From Rana temporaria (lineage: Eukaryota; Chordata; Amphibia; Anura; Ranidae), in NCBI RefSeq assembly GCF_905171775.1, contig NC_053491.1:335005952-335069951 (forward strand): 64,000 nt of DNA, given 5' to 3'. Shown piece by piece: positions 43,606 through 54,370 of the stretch. A program made the position numbers and the translations under genes. Below the pieces are notes generated by a model, which saw nothing but the letters and a program-made list of their open reading frames with translations, had not been told where the DNA came from and searched no databases. Positions within the stretch are counted from its first letter, which is position 1. The number at the start of each line of letters is the position of its first letter.

Positions 43606-44870
43606 GTGTAGCGCCGCCCCCTCTCGCTCTCGCACCGCCACTGTATACAATACATAGATTCAGGCATTGCATGAATCTATGTATTGCCGCTGCCGCCAAC
43701 TATTCAGATGGCCGGCCCCCTGGCGAGCGCCGGCTATCTAAATAACGGCAGCTGGTTGCCTGTGGAAGTGCCTATCAGAGCCAGCGGCTTTCCGATTACA
43801 GCCCATCGGCTTCCAGATGCTTATCCAAGGGACGCACGGGGGGTGCATTCCTTGGATAACACTGACAGGCGTCTCAGCCAATCAGGTTCACCGGTTCTGG
43901 TTACCGGTAACCTGATTGGCTGAAGCGTCATCAAGGGTAGGAGAAGACATCGAGGGATGGTAGAAGCAGGATGGCTGACCCCAGAAAGGTAAGTGCCAGG
44001 CGGGGAATTTTACAGGGCACAGTGGCAGCATTTTACAGGGAACAGTGGCGGAAATTGATGGGCACAATGGCAACAATTGATGGGCACAGTGGCTACAATT
44101 GCTGGGCACAGTGGCTACAATTGCTGGGCACAGTGGCTACAATTGCTGGGCACAGTGGTGACAATTGCTGGGCACAGTGGCGACAATTGATGGGCACAGT
44201 GGCGACAATTGATGGGCACAGTGGCGACAATTGCTGGGCACAGTGGTGACAATTGATGGCACAGTGGTGACAATTGATGGCACAGTGGCTGTGTTTAATG
44301 GCATGGCATAGTGGTGACAATTGCTGGGCACAGTGGTGACAATTGATGGCACAGTGGAAACAATTGATGGCACAGTGGCTGCGTTTGATAGCATGGCACA
44401 GTGGCTGCGTTTGATGGCACAGTGGCTGCGTTTGGCATGGCATAGTGGTGACAATTGATGGCACAGTGGCAACAATTGATGGCACAGTGGTGACAATGGG
44501 CACAGTGGTGACAATTGATGGCACAGTGGCTGTGTTTGATGGCATGGCACAGTGGTGACAATTGATGGGCACAGTGGCGATAAATGATGGCACAGTGGCT
44601 GCGTTTGATGGCATGGCACAGTGGCTGCATTTGATGGCATGGCACAATGGCGACAATTGATGGCACAGTGGCAGCAATTGATGGCACAGTAGTGACAATT
44701 GATGGCACAGTGGTGACAATTGATGGACACAGTGGCTGCATTTGATGGACACAGTGGCTGCATTTGATGGGCACAGTGGTTGCAATTGATGGGCACAGTA
44801 GGTGCATTTGATGGGCACAGTGAGGCTGCAATTGTTTTTTCTTTACATTTGTTTGCGCCCCCCCCCCCCC
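43606..44870. repeat. Repeat with inverted blocks and an internal minisatellite, family R
   Basis: 43645-43690 has an inverted word (ATACATAGATTCA..TGAATCTATGTAT). 43878-43922 has CCAATCAGGTTCACCGG and its complement. The 22-bp minisatellite follows and the block ends at a C/A homopolymer near 44860. Confidence 0.6.
44010..44825. repeat. 20-22-bp minisatellite, about 37 units
   Basis: Unit GGGCACAGTGGCGACAATTGAT with variants GCTGCGTTTGATGGCACAGT. A remote inverted relative of the same text (GTGCCCATCA..TGCAGCCACT) is at 47091-47215. Long His/Cys-rich minus frames are artefacts. Confidence 0.95.
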
Positions 44871-45344
44871 CAAAAAAAATTTGAGCACCAGTCACCACTG
44901 AGGGAGACACGTATCCATCATGCCATACCATGAGGGAGGCATGTGAGCAGGGCAATTCTCTTCTATTCATTTACTTTCCATTTTATTAATTGATAAAAAA
45001 TAAACTAGTGACACTTCTATTTCTGGAAGCATTCTTAAAGTGGCCATAAAGCTTCTAAAAAAATACATGGTTTGAATCTTAACTGTTTCCTGTAGAGTTA
45101 TCTAATATTTCATAAATGGATATCCCTGCCAACACCACTTGGCTCGACAAACGTCAGTCTGTAGATCAAAGGAGCTGGGCAGAAATAGTCAGCCAGGCAG
45201 TGACTTTAGCCTTCACTCTTCATGTGTTATGTGAGCCTCAGACACTGGTTGTCAGAATATAATACCCAGCAGTGGAGATTCATCTATCTGCTCTGTTTTA
45301 CAAGAATGGAGGAATCTGTTAGATTTTCAAAATACTGCTCACTG
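44871..45344. other. No recognisable feature
   Basis: Single-copy-looking DNA before a minisatellite. Confidence 0.4.
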
Positions 45345-46446
45345 TCATACCCACTTCTCTCCTCTCCCACATATATTGCCCACTGTCATTCTCTCTCTCC
45401 TCTCCCACACATACTACTCACTGTCATTCTCTCTCTCCTCTCCCACACATACTACTCACTGTCATACTCTCTCTCCTCTCCCACACATACTACTCACTGT
45501 CATACTCTCTCTCCTCTCCCACACATACTACTCACTGTCATACTCTCTCTCCTCTCCCACACATACTACTCACTGTCATACTCTCTCTCCTCTCCCACAC
45601 ATACTACTCACTGTCATACTCTCTCTCCTCTCCAACACATACTACTCACTGTCATACTCTCTCTTCTCTCCCACATATATTGCCCACTGTCATTCTCTCT
45701 CTCCTCTCCCACACATACTACTCACTGTCATACTCTCTCTCCTCTCCCACACATACTACTCACTGTCATACTCTCTCTCCTCTCCCACACATACTACTCA
45801 CTGTCATACTCTCTCTCCTCTCCCACACATACTACTCACTGTCATACTCTCTCTCCTCTCCCACACATACTACTCACTGTCATACTCTCTTTCCTCTCCC
45901 ACACATACTGCTCACTGTCATACTCTCTCTCCTCTCCCACACATACTACTCACTGTCATACTCTCTCTCCTCTCCCACACATACTGCTCACTGTCATACT
46001 CTCTCTCCTCTCCCACACATACTACTAACTGTCATACTCTCTCTCCTCTCCCACACATACTACTCACTGTCATACTCTCTCTCCTCTCCCACACATACTG
46101 CTCACTGTCATACTCTCTTTCCTCTCCCACACATACTGCTCACTGTCATACTCTCTCTCCTCTCCCACACATACTACTCACTGTCATACTCTCTCTCCTC
46201 TCCCACACATACTACTCACTGTCATACTCTCTCTTCTCTCCCACATATATTGCCCACTGTCATTCTCTCTCTCCTCTCCCACACATACTACTCACTGTCA
46301 TACTCTCTCTCCTCTCCCACACATACTACTCACTGTCATACTCTCTCTCCTCTCCCACACATACTACTCACTGTCATACTCTCTCTCCTCTCCCACACAT
46401 ACTACTCACTGTCATACTCTCTCTCCTCTCCCACACATACTACTCA
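45345..46446. repeat. 38-bp minisatellite, about 29 units, first block
   Basis: Unit ACTCACTGTCATACTCTCTC plus TCCTCTCCCACACATACT; variants with ACATATATTGCCCACTG recur about every 8-15 units. 38 is not a multiple of three and the unit has no plus-strand stop, so three overlapping frames of 268-367 codons are open. None is a gene. Confidence 0.97.
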
Positions 46447-46919
46447 GCAAAACAGAAAAACTGCGCTACAACACAATAAACACCAAGGCAGCAGCTATCG
46501 TGTGAAGTACACAAATAAACATAAAAAACAAAAAGCTGCGCCAAGATAATATTTGAACAAGTCCCCTACTCAAGGTAGAAGTAATAGCAATGGAAAAAGT
46601 CTGTGAGCTCCTATGCAGAGGCTAGGAATGCACTTTGGTAGTACAAGGACACAAGTTCCATATAGTGTGGCACAATATTGAAACGATGGATGTAAATTTC
46701 TCCAACACCCGGTGACATGCATGCAGTTTGTGAAGTTCCTCCACCTGGAAATTAAAGCCTCTTACCAGAAGGTAAGGAATCAAAGCGGATGGCTATAACC
46801 CAGCCTCTGCCTTTTGTTTCCCCAGGGATCTCAGATCAGGAGTCCACAGCGTCACGATCAATAAACCTCAGTCGCTCCAATAGAGGGAGTGTATGAAAAA
46901 AGAGGATACATACTACTCA
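46435..46919 (-). mobile_element. Penelope-like insertion 4 inside the minisatellite, 12-bp duplication
   Basis: ACATACTACTCA at 46435-46446 recurs at 46908-46919 and the minisatellite resumes in phase after it. The 461-bp insert (46447-46907) on the minus strand ends ...TTGTAGCGCAGTTTTTCTGTTTTGC, the same 3' style as the foldback insertion at 57845. No hammerhead and no inverted copy, so probably a 5'-truncated insertion. Confidence 0.6.
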
Positions 46920-47090
46920 CTGTCATACTCTCTCTTCTCTCCCACATATATTGCCCACTGTCATACTCTCTCTCCTCTCCCACACATACTACTCACTGTC
47001 ATACTCTCTCTCCTCTCCCACACATACTACTCACTGTCATACTCTCTCTTCTCTCCCACACATACTACTCACTGTCATACTCTCTCTCCT
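46920..47090. repeat. 38-bp minisatellite, second block
   Basis: About 4.5 further units after the insertion. Confidence 0.95.
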
Positions 47091-47339
47091 GTGCCCATCA
47101 TATGCAGCCACTGTGCCCATCAATGGCAGCCACTGTGCCCCGCAGATGCAGCCAACTGTGCTCAATCAATTGCAGCTTTTGTGCCCATAATATGCAGCCA
47201 CTGTGCCCCCCTGCCACCCACTGTCTGCACAGCACTAACCCCATCTTGGTGGTGGGTCAGGCAGCGGGTCAGGTGGCGAGCTGTGGGGCGGATAGCGTGG
47301 CAATAGATGCTGTGTCCTCTGTCCCACTGTGTGAATAGG
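47091..47339. repeat. Inverted relative of the 22-bp minisatellite
   Basis: Five to six units of the type GTGCCCATCAATGGCAGCCACT, the complement of the family at 44010, to about 47215. The rest is undefined. Confidence 0.75.
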
Positions 47340-47845
47340 GCCTGAAAACGAAATTGATGTGTGTACACGCTCCCCTTACCTCAGCTAGACCTGGATTACA
47401 AGAATATTGACAGCTGAATGTCTCCCTCCCATGTACTTGTATAAAGCTGGCCATACACTATATACAATCTCTGCACAATTTCCTGTAGATTTACCAAAAC
47501 TGTATAATATGAGAACCCACCTGAACAATCTATTCAATTCAAACCAAATCAGACAGGCTCTTGAGCTACATAGCTGATGGCAGATCTAAAGAAGATTGTA
47601 CAAACAGATTGGATGGCCACTTTAAGGCCGGATTCACACTTGTGCAGTGCGAATTCCAGCTCTGTTATCTCTGCAAAAAGATAAGAGAACTGTTCAGCAG
47701 ATCATCTCCATTTTAGCTGCACATTTGGAGACCTGGGAGAGGGGAGGGGGAGGGGGGGAAGTGTATTGAGTAGAATGAGAGAAATCCTGAAGAGAAATGA
47801 ACACATCTGCAAATCAGATGCGTGCCCATAGAAGATAATGGGCCT
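47340..47845. repeat. Interspersed repeat remnant
   Basis: GGCCGGATTCACACTTGTGC at 47626 and an inverted pair (TAGAAGATAATGGGCC...) at 47830 suggest a MITE at about 47620-47845. A purine-rich stretch lies at 47730-47760. No gene. Confidence 0.4.
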
Positions 47846-48154
47846 AAAGTGACACTTCGACTGCCAGGCTTGTGGCAGAAGTCTGTCCGGGGGCACTTCA
47901 CCCACTCTGGCTAGAGTGGCGACGAACTGTATCTACTACTATTGTACTACTGAAAGCAGGATTGTTCTTTCTCATATCCAGGCCTGATACTGCAAGGTTC
48001 TCTCTCGCTTCATCAACCTTCTTGCTCTACTTTATGTTGATGTTGGCCGTGTTGGGCCTGGAAATAAAGCATTTGAAAACCTTTATTCATTGACTGGACA
48101 TTCGCTCACTACTCTACTCATCAAATACACCCCTAGACAACACTGAAAGGTAAC

Positions 48155-48664
48155 TTAAAGCGGTGGTTCACCCTGCAGAACAACTTTTTAGCATAAAATT
48201 AGGCATAGTAGCGCGAGCTACAGTATGCCTGTCTTCATTTTTTTATCCCCGTACTCACTGTGTAATCGTACATAGAAGATTCCGACTGCCCGCGGGGAAT
48301 GGGCGTTCCTTTCAAGAGGGAGGGTGATTGACGGCCGGCTCTGGCACGTCACGCTCCCCGAAGACAGCCGAAATAGGTCTCGGCTCTTCACGGCGCCTGT
48401 GCACAGACTATGCGCAGGCGCCGTGAAGAGCCAAGCCTATTTCGGCTATTTCCGGAGAAGCGTGACGCGCCAGAGCCGGCCGTCAATCACCTTCCGTCTT
48501 GATTGGAATGCCCATTCCCTGTGGGCAGTCGGAATCTTCTATGTACGATTACACAGTGAGTACGGGGATAAAAAAATTAAGACAGGCATACTGTAGCTCG
48601 CGCTACTATGCCTAATTTTATGCTAGAAGAATTTTTTTTTTTATAGGGTGAACCCCCGCTTTAA
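48155..48664. repeat. TTAA-flanked foldback MITE family G, copy 2
   Basis: TTAAAGCGGTGGTTCACCC and GGGTGAACCCCCGCTTTAA, pairing inward through AATTAGGCATAGTAGCGCGAGC and ATCGTACATAGAAGATTCCGACTGCCC. It is nested in the LTR after GGTAAC. Confidence 0.92.
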
Positions 48665-48986
48665 TATGCCAATCCCAACAACAACAAGCATACCTCCCAA
48701 CGTTTTGAGATTGGAATGAGGGACACCTATCAGCAAGAGTATGCAGGCATAGGACACACCCCTTGCCACGCCCCCTTAAAGGAGAATTGTACAAAAAAAA
48801 CAAGATTGGTTAAACCCACAAGTGCTTTTTTTTACCACTACTATTCCTTTATAAAAAAATAATATATCAGAAGGTATCCAAAGGATAAAAACTGATCCTA
48901 GCGCTCTATGGACGTGGTGGAATATGTGTAATAATCAATAGTTTTGCAGATAAGCAGCTGTTATAATAGGGTAAGAAATGAAAAGC

Positions 48987-50437
48987 AATGTGTCTCTGAA
49001 TAGAAGCACTAACAGCGCTAAGGTGACTAATTAAACCTGTAATTAACCTTCTGCTAAATTAGTCTCACTGAGTGAGGATGAATGCAATGTGTATGACCAC
49101 AAAAAGAAATAGGTTTAAAATATAAAATCATGTGAACCAAAAGGAATAAAAATGCATAAAGTCCATTCACAGAAAAAACTGTATAAAGTCTCTTAAACCG
49201 ATGTATTTCATAAAATCCTTGAAACTTCCAATTGTAAAATAATCTTCATACCGGGTCTCCCTTAGGAGTTCTACTCACCAGATGCCTATGGTGTGTTCAG
49301 CATTAAGAACTCCTTGCTCATACTGGGATTCCTTTCAATGGATTGCCTTAAAAGTCTCCTCAATCTTCCAAAAATATCTCCTTCCTCCTGTTGTCACCGT
49401 ATCTCAGTAGGTTTGGTATAGGTCATAAATGAGGGAGTGTTTCATGTAAGGCAAGTGAAAAGACATATAGTGTAATACTGTTTTTTATTGAGAACCATGC
49501 CCCATAAAAATATATATATGCTTACAAATGTTGAAGATAAAATACAGCACATCAAACGTAGTGAACTGCAGCTCTCGTCCGCTCTAGGTGCACAGTCAGC
49601 TCAGCTCCAGCTGACAGGCTCCCAGTTCAGTGTGAACGCTGTGTGTAGTGGAAGAAGCACGTCGTGTAGCCACGCCCTGACGCGTTTCATGATTGGCTCA
49701 CGTCTTCAGAGGCTCTGAAGACGTGAGCCAATCATGAAACGCGTCAGGGCGTGGCTACACGACGTGCTTCTTCCACTACACACAGCGTTCACACTGAACT
49801 GGGAGCCTGTCAGCTGGAGCTGAGCTGACTGTGCACCTAGAGCGGACGAGAGCTGCAGTTCACTACGTTTGATGTGCTGTATTTTATCTTCAACATTTGT
49901 AAGCATATATATATTTTTATGGGGCATGGTTCTCAATAAAAAACAGTATTACACTATATGTCTTTTCACTTGCCTTACATGAAACACTCCCTCATTTATG
50001 ACCTATACCAAACCTACTGAGATACGGTGACAACAGGAGGAAGGAGATATTTTTGGAAGATTGAGGAGACTTTTAAGGCAATCCATTGAAAGGAATCCCA
50101 GTATGAGCAAGGAGTTCTTAATGCTGAACACACCATAGGCATCTGGTGAGTAGAACTCCTAAGGGAGACCCGGTATGAAGATTATTTTACAATTGGAAGT
50201 TTCAAGGATTTTATGAAATACATCGGTTTAAGAGACTTTATACAGTTTTTTCTGTGAATGGACTTTATGCATTTTTATTCCTTTTGGTTCACATGATTTT
50301 ATATTTTAAACCTATTTCTTTTTGTGGTCATACACATTGCATTCATCCTCACTCAGTGAGACTAATTTAGCAGAAGGTTAATTACAGGTTTAATTAGTCA
50401 CCTTAGCGCTGTTAGTGCTTCTATTCAGAGACACATT
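48987..50437. repeat. Near-perfect 1.45-kb palindrome
   Basis: Every mirrored pair I checked sums to 99424, from the outer AATGTGTCTCTGAATAG to the inner CTTCAGAGGCTCTGAAG, with no mismatches noted and a one-base centre. It should extrude as a cruciform. Confidence 0.92.
49715..49745 (+). ncRNA. Hammerhead-ribozyme motif (mirror copy at 49679-49709, minus)
   Basis: CTGAAGA (49715-49721), stem II CGTGA/TCATG with a five-base loop, GAAAC, then ACGCGT as short stem III and C at the cleavage position. This fits the minimal type I hammerhead seen in Penelope-like elements. The palindrome centre is two bases upstream, so the stem I strand is supplied by the mirrored arm, which is abnormal. Confidence 0.65.
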
Positions 50438-50692
50438 ACTATTCCTTTATATTGGCTTTTAGAATTTACAAATGCAGCATCTTAGCAATCAGATGAAAGG
50501 TTTAGCACTGGGAAACACTTTTTGATAGATAAACAGTGCATTTTATATACAATTATATAGATCAGACCAAAATGAGGGACAAATGAGGAGAATGAGGGAC
50601 AGAGGGACATTGCTCCAAATCAGGGACAGTCCCTCGAAATCAGGGACAGTTGGGAGGTATGAACCAGCGGCTCCTGAGGGGGTAGCGCTACA

Positions 50693-51272
50693 CCTGTGAA
50701 GATTTTGTTTCCCTCAAATTAAATTCTGCAACTCAGTTTCCTATGTAAATTACAACCAACACCACATAGCTTATTTTGCTTGTGCCCTAATATCCCCCCA
50801 CCCCATGTGTGTTACGTATGTATGTCTGTATGGACATTAGAGTGTAAGCTCCAGGTGACTGATGTGACGAGTCTTTTGAAAAGCTCTGGAATCGCTCTTC
50901 GCTATGTAAAGAAGTCAGCCTCCTTCAGCTGCCTGTCTGGCTCTGGCTGTGTTCTTTGCCTTCCCCACATCTGCAGTCTAGCTTGCAGTGTGAGTAGACC
51001 GCCATACAAATAAAGCACAGCACACATCATGTCTGTACACACACCACAGATGGCTTTGCTTGGAAAGTTGAAGTGGAATCTCTATGACAGTCTAGCTATC
51101 CAGCTTTTCCTTATCTTCCCCTTCCTGGTTTCTCATTGGCTGGCAGTGGTTCTGCCTTGAGCATGTTATTATGTGATCCCTGGAATGTGTCAGTATTACT
51201 GAGGTGGAGGGAGATAAGCAGCACTGCTCACATCTCTGCTGTCTACTGCTGGGGCTGCACCCTTAGCCCAGG
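50693..51272 (+). promoter_or_regulatory. Candidate promoter and 5' UTR region of the 51.27-kb gene
   Basis: About 580 bp free of recognised repeats, unlike its surroundings. An inverted CCAAT box (ATTGGC) lies at 51135-51140, about 135 bp before the ATG. No TATA box in the expected position. Function is inferred from position only. Confidence 0.3.
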
Positions 51273-51353
51273 ATGGGGGCCACATCCACCTTGTCCTGGC
51301 TGCTGCCCTGTCTCCTGGCTGTACTTGCGCAGAAAGAAAACGACCAGAAGTCG
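51273..51353 (+). CDS. Candidate first coding exon of a secreted or membrane protein gene
   Basis: 27 codons starting at ATG in a good Kozak setting (AGGATGG). It encodes MGATSTLSWLLPCLLAVLA followed by QKENDQKS: short N-region, hydrophobic core of about 13 residues and a V-L-A cleavage site, a textbook signal peptide. The last codon TCG is followed directly by a consensus donor GTAAGT at 51354, phase 0. The remaining exons must lie beyond 64000 or be unrecognised, as no second exon is evident in the 12.6 kb downstream. I do not recognise the gene. This is the best host protein-coding candidate in the window. Confidence 0.5.
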
Positions 51354-51599
51354 GTAAGTTACCAATCTATTTAATAACATGACTGTTTATTATTGATATT
51401 TCCTTTGTTATGTTTTTATGACATTGCTGCACTATATCCTTATTCGTATATTTTTTCTGCTTTTTTTTTTGTCATTTTGTGCTATTTATTCATTACTGTT
51501 TATTATTATTTAACAGAACACACAGCAGCATCTAATGTTAAGTAAACCTGATCACTAAAACGTTTGCAGTCCTAAAACATGCTAATGTCATTTTCAATA
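51354..51599 (+). other. Start of presumed intron 1
   Basis: AT-rich DNA after the splice donor; no repeat recognised until 51600. Confidence 0.35.
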
Positions 51600-52124
51600 C
51601 AGTTAAACCTTGGATTGAGAGTAACTTAGTTTGAGAGCGTTTTGCAAGACAAGCAACATTTTTAAAAACATTTGGGCTTGATATACAAGCGATGTCTTGA
51701 TATGCAAGTAGTGTCATGTCACAACCGAGTATAAAAGAGAAGAGAGGTGCCTCTAAGTGTAGCAATATGGTTACATTTAATGAAGGTACAGTAAAACCTT
51801 GGTTTGCGAGCATAATTCGTTCCAGAAACATGCTTGTAATCCAAAGCACTTGTATATCAAAGCATTTTTTTTACAGGGCATTAAAAAAAAGAGAAGAGAG
51901 GCACCTCTAAGTGTAGCAATAAGTTGCTAAATGTTGTACCTTCATTACATGTAACCATATTGCTACACTTAGAGGCTCCTCTCTTCTTTTTTATACTCAG
52001 TTGTGACATGACTCTACTCTTATATCAAGACATCGCTTGTATATCAAGGAAACATTTATTAAAACATTTTGCTTGTCTTGCAAAACGCTCTCAAACCAAG
52101 TTACTCTCAAACCAAGGTTTTACT
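51600..52124. repeat. MITE family C, copy 2, compound
   Basis: TACAGTTAAACCTTGG and its inverted partner ending CCAAGGTTTTACTGTA, TA-flanked. A further end motif TACAGTAAAACCTTGGTTTGCGAGC lies at 51787, and AGAGGTGCCTCTAAGTGTAGCAATATGG recurs inverted, so it is a copy within a copy or a duplicated foldback. Confidence 0.8.
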
Positions 52125-52126
52125 GT

Positions 52127-53225
52127 ACCCACTTGCTTACTGGGCACTTAAACCCCCCTCCTGCCCAGTCCAATTTTTAGCTTTCAGTACTGTCGCACTT
52201 TGAATGACAATTGCGCGGTCATGCAACAATGGACCCAAATGAAATTTTTATATTTTTTTCCCACAAATAGAGCTTTCTTTTGGTGGTATTTGATCACCTC
52301 TGCGGTTTTTATTTTTTGTTAAAAAAAAAATGTAAAAGACAGATTTTTTTTAAAAAACAAATTATATTTCTTTTATATTTTGTTATAAAATTTTGCAAAC
52401 GGGTAATTTTTCTCCTTCATTGATGTACGCTGATGAGGCTGTACTGATGGGCTGTACTGATGGGCACTGATGGGCACCGTTGGGCTGCACTGGTTGGCAC
52501 TGATAGGCGGCACTGGTAGGCACTGATAGGCGGCACTGAGAAGTGGCACTGAAGGGCATTGACGGGTGGCACTGGTGGGCACTGAAAAGTGGCACTAATA
52601 GGTGGCATTGATAGATGGCACTGATAGCTGGCAGTGATGGGCACTGATAGGTGGCAGTGATGGGCACTGATGATGGGCAGTTATGGGCACTGATGAGTGG
52701 CAATAATGGGCACTGATCGGTTACAATGATAGGCAGCATTACTAGGTGGTACTGATGAGGCACTGATTGGCATCACAGGTGGGCATTGATAGGTGGCACT
52801 GTGGGCATTGATAGGTGGCACTGTGGGCACTGACAGGTGGCAAAGGCAGGTGGCACTGGCAAGCGGTATTTGTGCGCACTGATGAGGCAGATGTGCCTCC
52901 TTCCTCTTCGGGAACAATGTCAATTGTAAACATGCCATTGATCCTCACGCTGTCAGCTCCTTCCTGTCAGATCCTTTGTTTACATCATGTGATCAGCCGT
53001 CTCTGGCTGACAGCGGATCACGTGGTAAGGGGTCGGGACCGGCTCCTTACACGGATCCGTGATCCACCGAGTCTTAGTGACTCAGTGATCACAGCGCGCG
53101 CCACACGTGCCCTGCAGGGGCCGCCCGTTGTGCGTGCAAAGGCGAGGACATCTATTGAGGGCCTCCCGGATTTTCAGGCCCGCGCTGTAGCCGTCATTTG
53201 ACTATAGCGTGGGCCTCTAGTGGTT
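52127..53225. repeat. Repeat family A, copy 2, with internal minisatellite
   Basis: Landmarks match copies 1 and 3 (TGACAATTGCGCGGTC, CCCACAAATAGAGCTTTC, GGTATTTGATCACCTCTG), but the middle is replaced by a tandem repeat. Ends GCCTCTAGTGGTTAA. Confidence 0.75.
52435..52870. repeat. Degenerate minisatellite inside family A copy 2
   Basis: GGCACTGATAGG/GGGCACTGATGG words repeat every 11-24 bp about 25 times. Frames on the minus strand (proline/serine/cysteine-rich) are artefacts. Confidence 0.9.
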
Positions 53226-53482
53226 AAAACTGGCACATCTAAGTATGCAGGCATTCGGGGTAAAGATGTCCACATAGACCATCCTCCTCACCGCCATCTA
53301 CGTCATCCCTTCCACACTGCGCTCCACAATCGCTTCAAGCCTCGCTTTCAGATCGCTCTACTGCAGAGTAGTCTTCCTGGTCACGATTGCAGACTGATAG
53401 CGGTGAGAGCCGGCGGTGAGGAGGATGATCTATGTGGACAGCTTTACCTCGAATGCCTGCATACTTAGATGTGCCTCCTTTA
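53226..53482. repeat. Foldback MITE family U
   Basis: GGCACATCTAAGTATGCAGGCATTCGGGGTAAAG and the complement CTTTACCTCGAATGCCTGCATACTTAGATGTGCC are about 34-bp arms with two mismatches; pairing resumes at CATAGACCATCCTCCTCACCG. About 250 bp overall. Confidence 0.9.
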
Positions 53483-53521
53483 ATCATCAACCATGTGAGT
53501 TGCTAAATGTTGTACCTTCAT

Positions 53522-54330
53522 TAACCACGTAAGGACCAGAAGATTTCCCCCCTTAATGACCAGACCATTTTTTCACGATTCGGCACTACGCCGCTTTATC
53601 TGACAATTGCGCAGTCGTGCAACACTGTACCCAAACCAAATTTACGTCCTTTTATTCCCACAAATAGAGATTTCTTTTGGTGGTATTTGATTACCTCTTC
53701 GGTTTTTCTTTTTTGCGCTATAAACAAACAAAGAGCAACAATTTTGAAAAAAAATATCTTTTACTTGTTGCTATAATAAATATTAAAAAATGAAAAATAA
53801 ATCACAATAAGTTTGATTGGTTTGCACAAAAGTTATAGCGTCTACAAAATAGGGGATATATTTATGCCATTTTTATTATTATTTTTTTTACTAGTAATGG
53901 CAGTGATCAGCGATTTTTTTTTTTAGCGGGATTGCGGCGGACTGATCAGACACTTTTGACACATTCTTGGGACCACTGACATTTATACAGCGATCAGAGC
54001 TAAAAATAGCCACTGATTACTGTATACATCACTGGCACAGGGTTAACACTAGGGGGCAATCAAGAGGGTAAGTGTTCCCTAGGGAGGTGTTCCTAACTGT
54101 GGGGGGACTGTACTGGCTGAAGGAGGTGAGAGATCGCTGTTCCTGATCTGAGGAGTGATCATGGGTGGCTGGCGGACATTGCGGCCACGCGCATCGGTTT
54201 CAGGGTACCCGCTCCCCCATTTGTAGTTAGTATGCCGGAGCCCGTGACAGAAGCCCGGTAAATAAACCGGCCAGGTGAGTGCATGGCTGGATCCTGGGGA
54301 AGGGGAGTGTCCTATCATTAATAATCAGCA
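53522..54330. repeat. Repeat family A, copy 3
   Basis: TTAACCACGTAAGGACC start, then GATTCGGCACTACG, CCCACAAATAGAGATTTC, GCGTCTACAAAATAGGGGATA and 'ACACTAGGGGGCAATC' in the family order. Closer to copy 1 than to copy 2. Confidence 0.8.
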
Positions 54331-54370
54331 GATACAGTTTTTGTAGCTGCTAACTTAATTTTTTTTAACC

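Larger units (their letters stand above)
48840..50451 (-). mobile_element. Foldback Penelope-like insertion 2 with 14-bp target duplication
   Basis: ACTATTCCTTTATA is present at 48840-48853 and 50438-50451. Between them are a 133-bp single segment (48854-48986) and a 1451-bp palindrome (48987-50437) centred on 49712. On the minus strand the longer copy runs from the hammerhead near 49700 to its 3' end at 48854 (…GAGCGCTAGGATCAG…TTATTTTTT). The other arm is an inverted copy that stops 133 bp short of that end. No reverse transcriptase remains. Paired 76-residue frames are mirror shadows. Confidence 0.75.
48689..50661. repeat. MITE family L, interrupted by a foldback retroelement
   Basis: Termini CATACCTCCCAAC and GTTGGGAGGTATG are exact 13-bp inverted repeats nearly 2 kb apart. 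Removing 48854-50451 leaves a roughly 370-bp element. Confidence 0.85.
47846..50692 (+). repeat. Solo LTR family K, copy 2, 5'-truncated and nested
   Basis: Pieces 47846-48154, about 48665-48688 and 50662-50692 reassemble collinearly with 34850-35166: CTGCCAGGCT...TGGCTAGAGTGGCGA, AATAAAG poly(A) signal, CCCTAGAC...GGTAAC, then AACCAGCGGCTCC..GGGGTAGCGCTACA. Two MITEs interrupt it. Confidence 0.8.

Noticed and set aside
44093..44970. His/Cys-rich minus-strand proteins (metal-binding look)
   Set aside because: Arise from a 20-22-bp minisatellite; spacing of Cys and His follows the repeat unit, not a zinc-finger pattern.
45345..47090. CRISPR array
   Set aside because: Units are contiguous with no unique spacers; the genome is eukaryotic. 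The same holds for the other tandem arrays.
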